Below are positions 18,816 to 27,760 of a stretch of 64,000 nt of DNA, one piece after another. Source of the stretch: Streptosporangium carneum (lineage in GTDB: Bacteria > Actinomycetota > Actinomycetes > Streptosporangiales > Streptosporangiaceae); the NCBI RefSeq assembly GCF_027922005.1, contig NZ_BSEV01000012.1, positions 185,440-249,439 of the forward strand, written 5' to 3'. Below the pieces are notes generated by a model. The model made no database searches and had not been told where the DNA came from. It saw nothing but the letters and a program-made list of their open reading frames with translations. Both the position numbers and the translations under genes were made by a program. The number at the start of each line of letters is the position of its first letter. Position 1 is the first letter of the stretch.

Positions 18816-20765
18816 ATGGGCAGGCCCCAGCGGAACGGATGGCGGTGGGTGGCCGCCGGGCTGACGATCGGCGTGTCGATCGCCGTCCTGGGACTCGCGT
18901 TGCGCACGCGGGATCTGGAGGCGGCGGCCAACGTCGCGCAGTTGCTGTCGCTGCTCCCCGTCGTGGCCGGTTTGGTCGGCTGGGCGCGCTCCTCTTCGCC
19001 GACGCCGGTGGAGCCGGGGCCGCTGGACGAGACGGCGCGAGCCGTCAGGGAGAAAGCCGACAGGCTCACGCAGTCGGTGGACCGCCAGACAAGCGTCGGC
19101 GAAGCGCTGCGGGAGATAGTGGGCCAGCTGGCCCGGACCGAGGCGCGCCTGATGGCGGAACAGCGGTCGCTGGGCGGCCCGTTCGCGGTCGGCCGATTCG
19201 GAGCCGTCGGCGGGAGCGCGAAGCCGAGCGAGGCGGAGCGCGCACGGCAGGAGGCCCGGGCCGCCCGGCTACGTCAGGTGCGGACACGACTGGAGGCGGG
19301 CGAACGGCTGCGCAAGGAGGCGCGACGACGGCTGGAACAGTCCGAGCGGCAGGCCTCACAGGCCGGGCGTCTCCTGGAGGAGGCGGGCCGGCAGGCCGCC
19401 GCCGTGGGGCGCCGCCTCGTCGAGGCAGGGCGCCCGGTGCCGCAGGCCGCTCCCCGCCTCTCCCCGCCGATGCCGCCCTTCACCGGGAGGGAGGGGACGG
19501 GAGAGAACGATCGGCGGGCGACCAGGGAGTTCTTCCGTTTCGTCGACGACGTCCTGCGCCAGGAAGCCGCCGTCCTGGACGGGATCCGAGACGACCTCGC
19601 CTCGACGGCCGCCGTCGCGGGCGCCGAAACGACCGACGACACGAGGGAGCCCGGCCTCCCGGATCGGCGAAGCCGGAAGACGATCACCGCTGCGGGCCTG
19701 TCACTCGTCTGCCTCGGCCTGGTGCTCTACCTGGTCGTGCCGTCCCTGATCCCACCCGGGCCGCACCGTCCCACCCCCGGTCCCTCGCCGTCGAAACCGC
19801 TTCCGAGGATCCTCTGGGCCCAGAGAATCGGCAGTTGGGTCCAGTCCAGCCCTGCGGTGGTCGACGGCGTGGTCTACGTGGGCAGCGACGACGGCAGGGT
19901 GTACGCCCTGGACGCGGCGACCGGCGCGGAACGCTGGGTCAGCGCGACCGGCAGGGCGGTCGAGTCCAGTCCGGCGGTGGTCGGCGGCGTGGTCTATGTC
20001 GGCAGTGACGACGGCAGGGTGTACGCCCTGGACGCGGCGACCGGCGCCAGACGCTGGACGTACAAGACGGGTGACGAGGTCTTCTCCAGTCCCGCGGTGG
20101 CCGACGGCGTCGTCTACGTGGGCAGTGCCGACGGCAGGGTGTACGCCCTGGACGCGGCGACCGGCGTCAGACGCTGGGCCCGCAGAACCGGCGACTCCGT
20201 CGGCTCCAGTCCGGCGGTGGCCGGGGGCGTGGTCTATGTCGGGAGCGACGACGGCAGGGTGTACGCCCTGGACGCGGCGACCGGCGCCGAACGCTGGAGC
20301 CACAGAACCGGCGAGGAGGTCGACTCCAGTCCCGCGGTGGCCGACGGCGTCGTCTACGTGGGCAGTGACGACGACAGGGTGTACGCCCTGGACGCGGAGA
20401 CCGGCGCGGAACGCTGGACGTACAGAACCGGCAAGGACGTCGACTCCAGGCCCGCGGTGGTCGACGGCGTCGTCTATGTGGGCAGTGCCGACGGCAGGGT
20501 GTACGCCCTGGACGCGGAGACCGGCGCGGAACGCTGGAGCGACATGACCGACGACTGGGTCCGGTCCGGTCCGGCGGTGGCCGGGGGCGTGGTCTACGTG
20601 GGCAGTGACGACAACAGGGTGTACGCCCTGGACGCGGCGACCGGCGCCGAACGCTGGACCAGCGAAACCGGCCGCTGGGTTCAGAGCAGCCCGACGGTGG
20701 TCGACGGCGTGGTCTACGTCGGCAGCCACGACGGCAAGGTGTACGCCCTGAACGCCGGAGGATGA
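18816..20765 (+). CDS. Membrane coiled-coil protein with eight-blade PQQ-type beta-propeller
   Basis: 649 residues. Two hydrophobic helices at 12-30 and about 38-53, then a long Arg/Glu/Ala-rich coiled coil (about 70-215), a linker, another membrane helix (about 294-312), a Pro-rich spacer and a C-terminal propeller. The propeller has eight units of 40 residues with the core VVYVGSDDGRVYALDAATGA. The last unit ends at NAGG and the strand ILWAQRIG before unit 1 would close the ring. Sequences of this type fold like BamB or PQQ enzymes. No enzyme signature is visible, so a binding or scaffold role outside the membrane is likely. Unrecognised family; no operon partner on this strand. Confidence 0.75.
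   Translation: MGRPQRNGWRWVAAGLTIGVSIAVLGLALRTRDLEAAANVAQLLSLLPVVAGLVGWARSSSPTPVEPGPLDETARAVREKADRLTQSVDRQTSVGEALREIVGQLARTEARLMAEQRSLGGPFAVGRFGAVGGSAKPSEAERARQEARAARLRQVRTRLEAGERLRKEARRRLEQSERQASQAGRLLEEAGRQAAAVGRRLVEAGRPVPQAAPRLSPPMPPFTGREGTGENDRRATREFFRFVDDVLRQEAAVLDGIRDDLASTAAVAGAETTDDTREPGLPDRRSRKTITAAGLSLVCLGLVLYLVVPSLIPPGPHRPTPGPSPSKPLPRILWAQRIGSWVQSSPAVVDGVVYVGSDDGRVYALDAATGAERWVSATGRAVESSPAVVGGVVYVGSDDGRVYALDAATGARRWTYKTGDEVFSSPAVADGVVYVGSADGRVYALDAATGVRRWARRTGDSVGSSPAVAGGVVYVGSDDGRVYALDAATGAERWSHRTGEEVDSSPAVADGVVYVGSDDDRVYALDAETGAERWTYRTGKDVDSRPAVVDGVVYVGSADGRVYALDAETGAERWSDMTDDWVRSGPAVAGGVVYVGSDDNRVYALDAATGAERWTSETGRWVQSSPTVVDGVVYVGSHDGKVYALNAGG
19840..20760 (+). repeat. Eight tandem 120-bp coding repeats
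   Basis: Units of exactly 120 bp repeat eight times with very high identity; GGCAGGGTGTACGCCCTGGA is preserved at the nucleotide level in most units. Variation clusters in the loop between GAERW and the next SSPAV. Nucleotide-level identity implies recent amplification or gene conversion, not old duplication. Confidence 0.9.
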
Positions 20766-20882
20766 CCCGGCCGAGCCGAGTGGTTCCTCGTGGTCCGGGT
20801 CGTGTCCTCCCGGGGCTCTCGCCCCGGCCCCGGCAAGGACCGCGGCCCAGGAGCGCCGTCCCGGCCCGCCGCCCCGGGGACG

Positions 20883-21434
20883 CTAGCCGGGGCCGAGGAG
20901 GAAGGTCTTCTCGGCCAGGCCCCGCCGGACCGCGTGCGCCGTCTCGACGGGGCTCATGCCGGTCGAGTCGAGCGCGTGGTGACCGTAGGCCCCGAGATCG
21001 GCGAACTGCTCGAACATGTGGAGCACCGGGCCGGGATCGGTCAGCGCGTCTCCGCCGCGTCCGGTGGCCCGCGCCAGGGTGGTCTCCCGGCCGGGGCGGA
21101 GCACGACATAGTGCGACGCGATCTCCCTGGCGGCGGCCTCGGCTCCGAACAGGCCGACGAACCAGGGCCCCACGACGCCGTCGACGACCACCTGATAGCC
21201 GCCCGCGGCGTATCCGAAGGCGCAGGCGACCAGGACGCCCATCACGACGTCGTTCTGCTGTTTCGACTCCGGCAGGTAGGGGGCCACGTACCCCTGCCGG
21301 ATGAACCCCCAGAAGTCGTCGGTGTGCAGGTGGACGCTCGGCTTCAGCTCATCGCAGAGGAGTGCGGCGACGGTCGACTTGCCGGCTCCCGGAGGGCCGG
21401 CCAGCACGATCACCGAGGCTTCGTGGCGCACCAT
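20883..21434 (-). CDS. P-loop kinase-like ATPase (zeta-toxin/AAA_33 type)
   Basis: 183 residues. Walker A GPPGAGKST sits at residues 12-20, followed by LHTDDFWGFIRQG, a typical substrate-facing segment of small-molecule kinases such as chloramphenicol phosphotransferase, gluconate kinase or zeta-like proteins. A Walker-B-like VVVDGVVGPW follows. An ATG at 21434 gives the natural start before the first strand. No antitoxin-like partner is next to it, so I read it as a metabolic or resistance kinase of unknown substrate. Confidence 0.7.
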   Translation of the reverse strand: MVRHEASVIVLAGPPGAGKSTVAALLCDELKPSVHLHTDDFWGFIRQGYVAPYLPESKQQNDVVMGVLVACAFGYAAGGYQVVVDGVVGPWFVGLFGAEAAAREIASHYVVLRPGRETTLARATGRGGDALTDPGPVLHMFEQFADLGAYGHHALDSTGMSPVETAHAVRRGLAEKTFLLGPG

Positions 21435-21596
21435 GCGATCACTCTCGCATCCCGTGGACCCGAGCCGAAGACCGGCCGGGTCACGAGACGGCGGCGACGG
21501 CGCCCGCCCGTGCCGGTGAGCCGGGGCGGCCGGTGGAGCCGGATTGTCGGTGGTGCGCAGTAGCGTCTCGGCGAAACGGGAGCTGAGGAGTGGGGC

Positions 21597-22469
21597 ATGG
21601 CAGACTTCGAGCGTGTGGAGCCCGAGGCCGAGCGGGTGGTGCGGGTGGGGGCGGTCAGTCTCTGCGCGCAGGCCTTCGGCGACCGGGCCGACCCGGCGAT
21701 CCTGCTCATCGGCGGGGCCGAGGCGTCGATGGACTGGTGGGAGGACGACCTCTGCGCGCGGCTCGCCGCCGCCGGGCGCTATGTCATCCGCTACGACAGC
21801 CGGGACACGGGCCGCTCCACCACCTACCCGGTCGGCGCGCCCGCCTACTCGATGGACGACCTGCTCGCCGACGCGGTGGGGCTGCTGGACGCGCTCGGCC
21901 TCGGCCCGGCGCACGTCGTGGGCGTCTCCATGGGAGGGTGGCTCGCGCAGAGCCTCGCCGTCGGACACCCGGACAGGCTCTCCTCGCTGACCCTCGCCTC
22001 CACCAGCCCCGGCGGGCCCGACAGCCCCGACCTGCCGCCGATGAGCGAGAAGCTGGTCAGGCTGTTCCAGGAGCCGCAGCCGAGCCCGGACTGGTCCGAC
22101 CGCGAGTCGGTCATCGCGCACTTCCTGGCGGGGGAGCGCGCCTTCGCCGGGGCCATCCCGGTGGACGAGCGGCGAATCCGTCGCATCGCGGGCCGCGCCT
22201 TCGACCGCAGCCCGGTCCCGGCCGCCGCGGCGAACCACTGGATGATCGAGGGAGGCGAGTCGATCCGGCCTCGGCTCGGCGAGATCGACGTCCCGACCCT
22301 GGTGCTCCACGGCACGGACGATCCGCTGTTCCCCATCGGCCACGCCGAGGCCCTCGCCCGGGAGGTCCGCGACGCGAAGCTGGTCCCGCTGCACGGCATG
22401 GGCCACCAGATGCCCCCGCCGGAGGTCTGGGACACCGTCGTCCCCGCGATCGTCGCCAACACGGCGTGA
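21597..22469 (+). CDS. Alpha/beta hydrolase (RdmC-like)
   Basis: A 290-residue alpha/beta hydrolase. The nucleophile Ser is in GVSMGG (about 111), the acid Asp in HGTDDPLFP (about 241) and the His in GMGHQMP (about 269). The oxyanion-side GGAEASMDWW replaces the common HG motif. Overall it resembles aclacinomycin methylesterase-type RdmC proteins found widely in actinomycetes; substrate unknown. A good GAGGAGTGGGG ribosome site precedes ATG 21597. Divergent from the kinase gene. Confidence 0.85.
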   Translation: MADFERVEPEAERVVRVGAVSLCAQAFGDRADPAILLIGGAEASMDWWEDDLCARLAAAGRYVIRYDSRDTGRSTTYPVGAPAYSMDDLLADAVGLLDALGLGPAHVVGVSMGGWLAQSLAVGHPDRLSSLTLASTSPGGPDSPDLPPMSEKLVRLFQEPQPSPDWSDRESVIAHFLAGERAFAGAIPVDERRIRRIAGRAFDRSPVPAAAANHWMIEGGESIRPRLGEIDVPTLVLHGTDDPLFPIGHAEALAREVRDAKLVPLHGMGHQMPPPEVWDTVVPAIVANTA

Positions 22470-23195
22470 CGGCCGCGGCTCACCAAGGCGCTCCCGGCTC
22501 ACCAAGGCGCTCCCGGCTCGCCGGGGCAGGAGGCCCGGCCGCTCGCCGGAGGGGCCGGCGGCACGGCGATTACGTGACCGTACAAACTCTTAATCCAAAA
22601 CTCCGCGACGGGCGAGTCTCCCGGCGAACTTCCTGGGAGCCGCATGTCGTGCGCCCGGTCGGCGCGTGGACGCCGGCAGGCGGGTGCGACTTTTCCGTGT
22701 GTCCGAAATCGGCTGACGCGTGAAAACGCCCCCATATGACGAGTGAATAGAACCCGTTATGGAAGCCGACGTTGTTTCCCCCTTTGTCCGATAGGGTTTT
22801 GGTGCATCGGGGATTCGCCGGAAATTTTGTTTCCTCGATGACGCCGGTGTGGAAAAGCGTGCCGGGTCGGGGTGACGCCGGTCGCGGAGGCGGCGTTCAG
22901 GAGAGGCGTTCTCCGAGGTCGGAGACGTCCGGTGCCGTGCGGCCTGCGGCACGTCGAACCCCCGGCCCTCTCTCGGGCCGGTCGGGCGTCGTTTCTCGCC
23001 GAGAAAGGCGATCGGCTGCCGAGGGTCGTGTTCGGCGGGTCGAACCTCTTGTTCCGGGGTGAACGCCGTTGCCGGATTCGGTCACCGGAAAAGCGCTCGA
23101 TCAGGTGGCCATTCGCCGGTAATCGAGTTAAAAGTAAAGTCTGCGCGCAAAAGGGGATTTCATTCGGGGGATTCGTCGAACAAGGAGGAGATCGG
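22470..23195. other. 726-bp gap with AT-richer segment upstream of luxR-like gene
   Basis: A 19-bp tandem pair CGGCTCACCAAGGCGCTCC lies at 22476-22513. From about 22570 to 22860 and again at 23080-23190 base composition is clearly lower in GC than anything nearby, with strings such as TTTTGGTGCATC and AAATTTTGTTTCC. An in-frame extension of the downstream gene is open back to 22872, but it has no start signal and reads as low-grade sequence. Probably regulatory or remnant DNA. Confidence 0.45.
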
Positions 23196-23834
23196 GTGCA
23201 TCGAATCGTCACGATGTTGCTCGCCATGCTCGCCGCCGCGATGACGGTCAACGAATCAGCCCTTGTGGGGATGGAGGTCGACGGCCCGCCCGACGACCGC
23301 GGGCGGGCCGACGAGCGCATCCTCGAGGTGCTCGGCGGCCCGGTGGAGGCTGACACGTTGCGCCTGCTGTGGACCGCGTCCCACGGGAACCACGTCCTGG
23401 CGGGCGAGCTCGTCCGGGGCGGGCTGGAACTGGGGGTGTTCACACGTCAGGGGAACCAGTGGCGCTGGGGCGAGACACCGGAATCCGCGGCCGAGCGGCT
23501 GGCCGAGCTGATCGAGTCACGGGCCCTCCTGTTGACCGCCGCGCAGTTGGCGGCCCTGGAGACGCTGACCAAGCCGCTGGCCGAACCGCACGCCGCGATC
23601 ACCCGGGTCTGGCTCACCCGTACCGCGGACGTCGGGCTCACGCCGCGGGAACACGACGTCCTGCGTCTGCTCTGCGCGGGACTGAGCGCGACGGCGATCG
23701 CCCACCAGCTCGGGCTCTCGCCGCGGACGGTGACCAAGCACCAGGAGAGGCTGTACCGCAAGCTGGGAGTTTGCGACCGGGTCAACGCCGTGCTGCTCGC
23801 GCAGCGGCTCGGCATCGTCACCGCGCCCTCGTGA
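23196..23834 (+). CDS. Short LuxR-family regulator with LAL-like remnant
   Basis: 212 residues from GTG 23196, five bases after AAGGAGGAG. Residues 40-125 (LLWTASHGNHVLAGELVRGG ... WRWGE) look like the end of the ATPase module of large LAL regulators. They run straight into a LuxR HTH (about 145-205: LTPREHDVLRLL, ATAIAHQLGLSPRTVTKHQ). The Walker A/B half and the TPR region of a normal LAL protein are missing. The gene is convergent with the flavin reductase gene and overlaps it by 17 bp. It could be the pathway regulator for the neighbouring peptide operon. Confidence 0.75.
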   Translation: MHRIVTMLLAMLAAAMTVNESALVGMEVDGPPDDRGRADERILEVLGGPVEADTLRLLWTASHGNHVLAGELVRGGLELGVFTRQGNQWRWGETPESAAERLAELIESRALLLTAAQLAALETLTKPLAEPHAAITRVWLTRTADVGLTPREHDVLRLLCAGLSATAIAHQLGLSPRTVTKHQERLYRKLGVCDRVNAVLLAQRLGIVTAPS

Positions 23835-24348
23835 GTTCCGTCCCGAACCCCTCCGAACCCTCCCCCGAGCCTCCCGGAGACGGCGCGAGAGCCTGGAAGT
23901 CGCGCTGGTGGTACAGCAGGGGCCGACCGGCGCGCACCGCCGCGTGCTCGACCTCGCCGATGACGATCGTGTGGTCGCCGCCGTCCACCAGCGCGTACGT
24001 CGAGCACAGCAGGTGCGCCAACGCTCCCGGCACCACCGGCAACCGGTCCACCAGCACGAGCGGCACGGAGGAACGGGCGGCGCGGAGTCCGGAGCAACGC
24101 CGGGCGACCTCCGCCTGCTCCTCGGCGAGCACGGTGACGGCGAACCGGTCCGCCGCGCAGAACACCGGGTGCGAACCGGAGTCCCTGGCCAGGCAGAACA
24201 GCACCAGCGGGGGATCGAGCGACAACGCGCACAGCGATCCGATCGTCACCGCGCACGACATCCCCCGCCTGTCGACGGTCGTGGCCACCGAGACCGCGGT
24301 GGCCACGGTCGCCAGCGCGTCGCGGAAGCGTGGGGCTGACACCGGCAT
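23818..24348 (-). CDS. Flavin reductase-like (DIM6/NTAB) protein
   Basis: A 176-residue FMN-binding split-barrel protein. The N-terminal FRDALATVATAVSVATT and MSCAVTIGSLCALSLDPPLVLFCL are hallmarks of the flavin reductase domain that supplies reduced flavin to two-component monooxygenases. A His/Arg-containing tail ends in an unstructured stretch. It begins three bases after the TPR gene stop, so it is the last gene of the peptide-associated operon. It may provide reduced flavin for a modification step, or it may itself be an oxidoreductase; no partner monooxygenase is visible in the operon. Confidence 0.8.
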   Translation of the reverse strand: MPVSAPRFRDALATVATAVSVATTVDRRGMSCAVTIGSLCALSLDPPLVLFCLARDSGSHPVFCAADRFAVTVLAEEQAEVARRCSGLRAARSSVPLVLVDRLPVVPGALAHLLCSTYALVDGGDHTIVIGEVEHAAVRAGRPLLYHQRDFQALAPSPGGSGEGSEGFGTELTRAR

Positions 24349-24351
24349 CGG

Positions 24352-26478
24352 TCACACACCGGCCAGCAGTTCCACGCACCGGTCCCGCCCGAGACGCAGC
24401 TCGGCCGCGTCGGCGCCCGGCAGCCCCAGCGCGACCTCGAAGTCCCGCAGGGCCAGATCGGGCCTGCCTGCGGCCTCGTGGGCGAGGCCGCGGTTGAGCA
24501 GCACGTCGGGGTCGTCGCCGATCAGGCCGAGCACCCGGGTCAGATCGTCGACCGCGGCCTGCGGCAGCCCCCGTTCGAAGTGCACCACCGCCCGGTTGAC
24601 CAGTGCCGCCGGATAGTCGGGGGTGGCGGCGAGCGCGGCGTCCAGCCACCGGCCCGCCTGCTCCAGGTCACCGCCGTCCAGGGCGATCGTGCCCCGCATG
24701 CACAGCAGCTCCGGCTCGGCGGGGCGCAGTTCGAGACCCGCCGTCACGTCGGCCTCGGCCGCCGTCAGGTCTCCGCTGTCGAGGAACAGCTCCGCGCGCC
24801 TCATCCGGGTCGCCATGTCGTCCGGTTCCATCTCCAGCACGTAGGTGAAGTCGGCCAGCGCCCCTTCGACGTCGCCCGCCTCCAGCCGGGCGGTGCCCCG
24901 GTTGTAGTACAGCTCGGGGAAGGGCGGGGACATCGCCACCGCCCGCTCGTAGTCGGCCAGCGCGGCGTCGAAGTCTCCGCGCTTGCGGGAGATCTTGGCG
25001 CGCTCGCTCAGATAGTCGGTGTAGTAGGGGTCCAGCTCGATCAGGTCGGTGAAGCCGGCGTAGGCCTCGTCGAGACGGCCGAGCGCAGCCAGCAGCCGAG
25101 TCCGGTTGTAGAGCAGCTGGGAGCGGTGCACCACCCATTCGTCGGGGGCCAGCATGCCGTCCAGTCTCTCGATTCCCACCTGGATCAGTTCCAGGCCGCG
25201 CTCCAGGTTGCCGCGGTGCATCTCGATGAGCGCGAGGGCGTTGTCGTTGAACACCTGGCGCAGGGTGCGTTCCCTGGGGTCGGGAAGCAGGGCGGCCAGC
25301 GCCACCGCGTTGTTCTGCCAGGCGAGCGCCGTCTCGTGGTCGCGGGGGGAGAAGAACCGGGTGTACAGCATGGCGATCCCGTAACTGCTGATCATGTGCG
25401 CGTTCGGGTCGGTGTACCGCCTGCGCAGGTCCATGTAGAGCGCGAGCGACTCGTCCAGGCGGTGGAGCGGCACGAGCGCGTTGGCCGCCAGCGCGGTGAA
25501 CCGGCGGAAGTCCGCCGGATGGGCGGCCGGATCGGTCACCGCCCTCCCGCGCAGCCCGATGTCCACGGTGGTGGCGGAGAACCCGATCTCGGCGCTGATC
25601 CGCAGGGCCTCGGTGAGGGCTTCGCGCCCCCGGCCGCCCGGGTCGGCGCCGCGCTCGCGGTGGTACGGGATCGCGCCCATCCTGGTCCCCAGGCTCGCGT
25701 CCACGGCCAGCTCGTCGGCGCGCCGGTCGTGCAGCTCGCGCACGAACTCCGCGTCCGCCGCCTCGTACGCCGCGAGCTCGGCGGGGTCGTCGCCGGTGCC
25801 GTCCGCGAAGACATACGCCTCGACCAGCTCCTCCGGGCCGCGCGCCGCCCGGCCGTCCGGATGATCCGCCTCACCTGGCCGTGCGCGGGCGGTGTCCGCG
25901 AACCGCGACAGCGTCTCGGTCAGCTCCGCCGTCAGCCCGTCCTCCGCGCCGGAGACCACGACCCGCAGCGTTCCGGGGTCGGACCTGCGGACCAGCAGCG
26001 CGACGAATTCCTGTGTGCTCGCCTCCGCGCTGTGCACGTCCTCGAACACCAGGCGGAGCGGAGCGCGGCCCGCCCCGGTCGTCAGCCGCGCGTACTCGGT
26101 CAGGAACGTCACGATGCCCTGGTTCATGCATCGGATCATCTGGGCTCCGTAGAAGCGGGTCCGCTCCTCGAAGGGCCCGGTGAACGCGAGCTGCTGCGGC
26201 CCGGGGCCGATCAGCTCCGCCAGCTCGGGAATGCCGTAGAGCAGCTCGACCCGGTGCCGGTCGACCAGCTCGGGCCATCGGGCGTGGGCGTCGGGAAGCA
26301 GGGCGTGCAACACCGTGTCGACACCCGTGTAGGGACCGCGCAGCCGTTGGTCGCACAGGGCGACGACGGCGTGTTCGCCTTCCGGCTCCTCGGCCGCACG
26401 GCGCAGCCGGTCGGCGCGGCGGTCACCGACGATTCTCAGATGACGCGGGTGGCTCGGGTGACGGCCCGGGGCAGGCAT
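24352..26478 (-). CDS. Degenerate LAL-type ATPase / TPR protein
   Basis: 708 residues. Residues 1-225 resemble the ATPase module of LAL-type regulators (LRGPYTGVDTVLHALLP, Walker-B-like LRLVFEDVHSAEASTQEF) but begin after the point where Walker A should be; no GxxxxGKT is present. Residues 260-700 contain about ten TPR-like units, such as ALADYERAVAMSPPFPELYY and NRGTARLEAGDVEGALADFT. No C-terminal HTH. It starts one base after the protease stop and lies three bases before the flavin reductase start. Likely a scaffold or sensor protein of the peptide system. Confidence 0.75.
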   Translation of the reverse strand: MPAPGRHPSHPRHLRIVGDRRADRLRRAAEEPEGEHAVVALCDQRLRGPYTGVDTVLHALLPDAHARWPELVDRHRVELLYGIPELAELIGPGPQQLAFTGPFEERTRFYGAQMIRCMNQGIVTFLTEYARLTTGAGRAPLRLVFEDVHSAEASTQEFVALLVRRSDPGTLRVVVSGAEDGLTAELTETLSRFADTARARPGEADHPDGRAARGPEELVEAYVFADGTGDDPAELAAYEAADAEFVRELHDRRADELAVDASLGTRMGAIPYHRERGADPGGRGREALTEALRISAEIGFSATTVDIGLRGRAVTDPAAHPADFRRFTALAANALVPLHRLDESLALYMDLRRRYTDPNAHMISSYGIAMLYTRFFSPRDHETALAWQNNAVALAALLPDPRERTLRQVFNDNALALIEMHRGNLERGLELIQVGIERLDGMLAPDEWVVHRSQLLYNRTRLLAALGRLDEAYAGFTDLIELDPYYTDYLSERAKISRKRGDFDAALADYERAVAMSPPFPELYYNRGTARLEAGDVEGALADFTYVLEMEPDDMATRMRRAELFLDSGDLTAAEADVTAGLELRPAEPELLCMRGTIALDGGDLEQAGRWLDAALAATPDYPAALVNRAVVHFERGLPQAAVDDLTRVLGLIGDDPDVLLNRGLAHEAAGRPDLALRDFEVALGLPGADAAELRLGRDRCVELLAGV

Positions 26479-26479
26479 C

Positions 26480-27739
26480 TCAGTTCACTCCCTTGGTGGT
26501 TGCCGGCTCGGCGGTCACCGGCGGCAGGGGCGAGCGGGCTCGCCGGCGTTTGCGCCGGGCGAGGTACGCCGGCAGGACGAACCAGTTGACGAGGATCACC
26601 ATCGCCAGCAGCCCGTCCCAGAAGGAGGCGTCCCCTGCCCCGCCGCGCATGCTCCGCACGGCGGTCTCGACGTACTGCACCGTGACGGGCAGCGACCCCA
26701 GCACGGTGATGAGAAGCATGACGACGACGCCGAGGCTGATGAACGGCCCGTACCACCGGCCGACCTTCCGGTCGTACTCGGTCCACTGCTCCTCGTCGAC
26801 GACGCGGTGCGGCCGGCCGAGCAGTCGCCAGACCCTGTTGCGCAGCAACGCCGTGCTGGCGTTGTGCAGGTCGTGGCAGTTGAGCGCGGTGGCGAAAACG
26901 TAGTAGAGGTCGGTGCGCAGATAGAGCTGGAACTGCCACGCGAACCGCATCAGAACAGTGAAGGCCAAAGCCAGTGCGATTCTTCCGACCGGTGAGAAAG
27001 CACCGTCAGCCGTTCTTGTGTGATTCGCGACCAGTCCGAGAGCGCTGAACACGACGACGTCGCACGCCATGCCGGAAAGGAATGGCAGATAACGTTTCCT
27101 GCGTTCCACGCCCAGCAGGCCGTTCATCTGCGTCTCGAAAACGATGTACAGATATCGGTTGCTGACGCTGAGCCGGCTGCGCAGGCCGAGGCGGCGTCCG
27201 GCGAGCACATGAAATCCTTCGTGCAGGAAAACCAGCGGCAGCTGCCCGAAAATGATTCCGAACTGGACGACGAGCAGCGATTCGGCGAAGAATATGTGGC
27301 CGGGCCGGGGCAGAAGGTCGTCGTGGTGGACGGCGGCGACGAGCCACCCGGCGAACACGGCGGCGTAGGCCGCCCAGGCGAGGGGGGAGAACGCCGCGTG
27401 CCCGAGTCGGCGCAGCGGGACGCGTCGGGGCGGCTCGGGCCGCTCGTGTTCGGTCACCCCGTCAGAGCGGACGAACCCCAGCTCGTGCAGCGTCTCCAGG
27501 AACTCGTCGATGTCGACCTGCTCGCCGTAGGTGGACTGGTACCACTGTGCGGCGCGGTCCGGCGGCATGCCCCGGGTCATCTCCCGCAACAGGGCGGCGC
27601 CGTCGGCGGGAAGCACCGCGTACGACTCCGCGTCCACCCTGCCGACCACCACCTCGTCCCCTTCGGGGATGAAACTCAGCTCGTGGAAAGCGATCTCGAC
27701 GTCGCTCACGGCCTTCTCCGTCTCCGCCTCTTCTGCCAT
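26480..27739 (-). CDS. PqqD-domain/M50-like peptide zinc metalloprotease
   Basis: 419 residues from ATG 27739 (GTG 27784 lies inside a hairpin). Residues 14-92 look like a PqqD-type winged-helix RRE: VVVGRVDAESYAVLPADGAA through FLETLHELGFV. A multi-pass membrane domain follows, with the zinc motif HEGFH at 173-177, a later Asp in GMACDVVV (227) and the NCHDLHN segment seen in peptide zinc metalloproteases. The RRE would bind a leader peptide and the membrane protease could cut or help export it. It is encoded just after a 33-residue candidate precursor and directly before the TPR gene. Confidence 0.8.
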   Translation of the reverse strand: MAEEAETEKAVSDVEIAFHELSFIPEGDEVVVGRVDAESYAVLPADGAALLREMTRGMPPDRAAQWYQSTYGEQVDIDEFLETLHELGFVRSDGVTEHERPEPPRRVPLRRLGHAAFSPLAWAAYAAVFAGWLVAAVHHDDLLPRPGHIFFAESLLVVQFGIIFGQLPLVFLHEGFHVLAGRRLGLRSRLSVSNRYLYIVFETQMNGLLGVERRKRYLPFLSGMACDVVVFSALGLVANHTRTADGAFSPVGRIALALAFTVLMRFAWQFQLYLRTDLYYVFATALNCHDLHNASTALLRNRVWRLLGRPHRVVDEEQWTEYDRKVGRWYGPFISLGVVVMLLITVLGSLPVTVQYVETAVRSMRGGAGDASFWDGLLAMVILVNWFVLPAYLARRKRRRARSPLPPVTAEPATTKGVN

Positions 27740-27760
27740 TTTCCGGCGTCGTGCCCGGAG

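Noticed and set aside
20883..21434. Zeta-toxin of a toxin-antitoxin pair
   Set aside because: The P-loop fits, but no short antitoxin gene is adjacent and the neighbour is a divergent hydrolase.
22872..23195. N-terminal extension of the LuxR-like protein
   Set aside because: In frame, but without a ribosome site and unlike an ATPase. GTG 23196 has AAGGAGGAG at ideal spacing.
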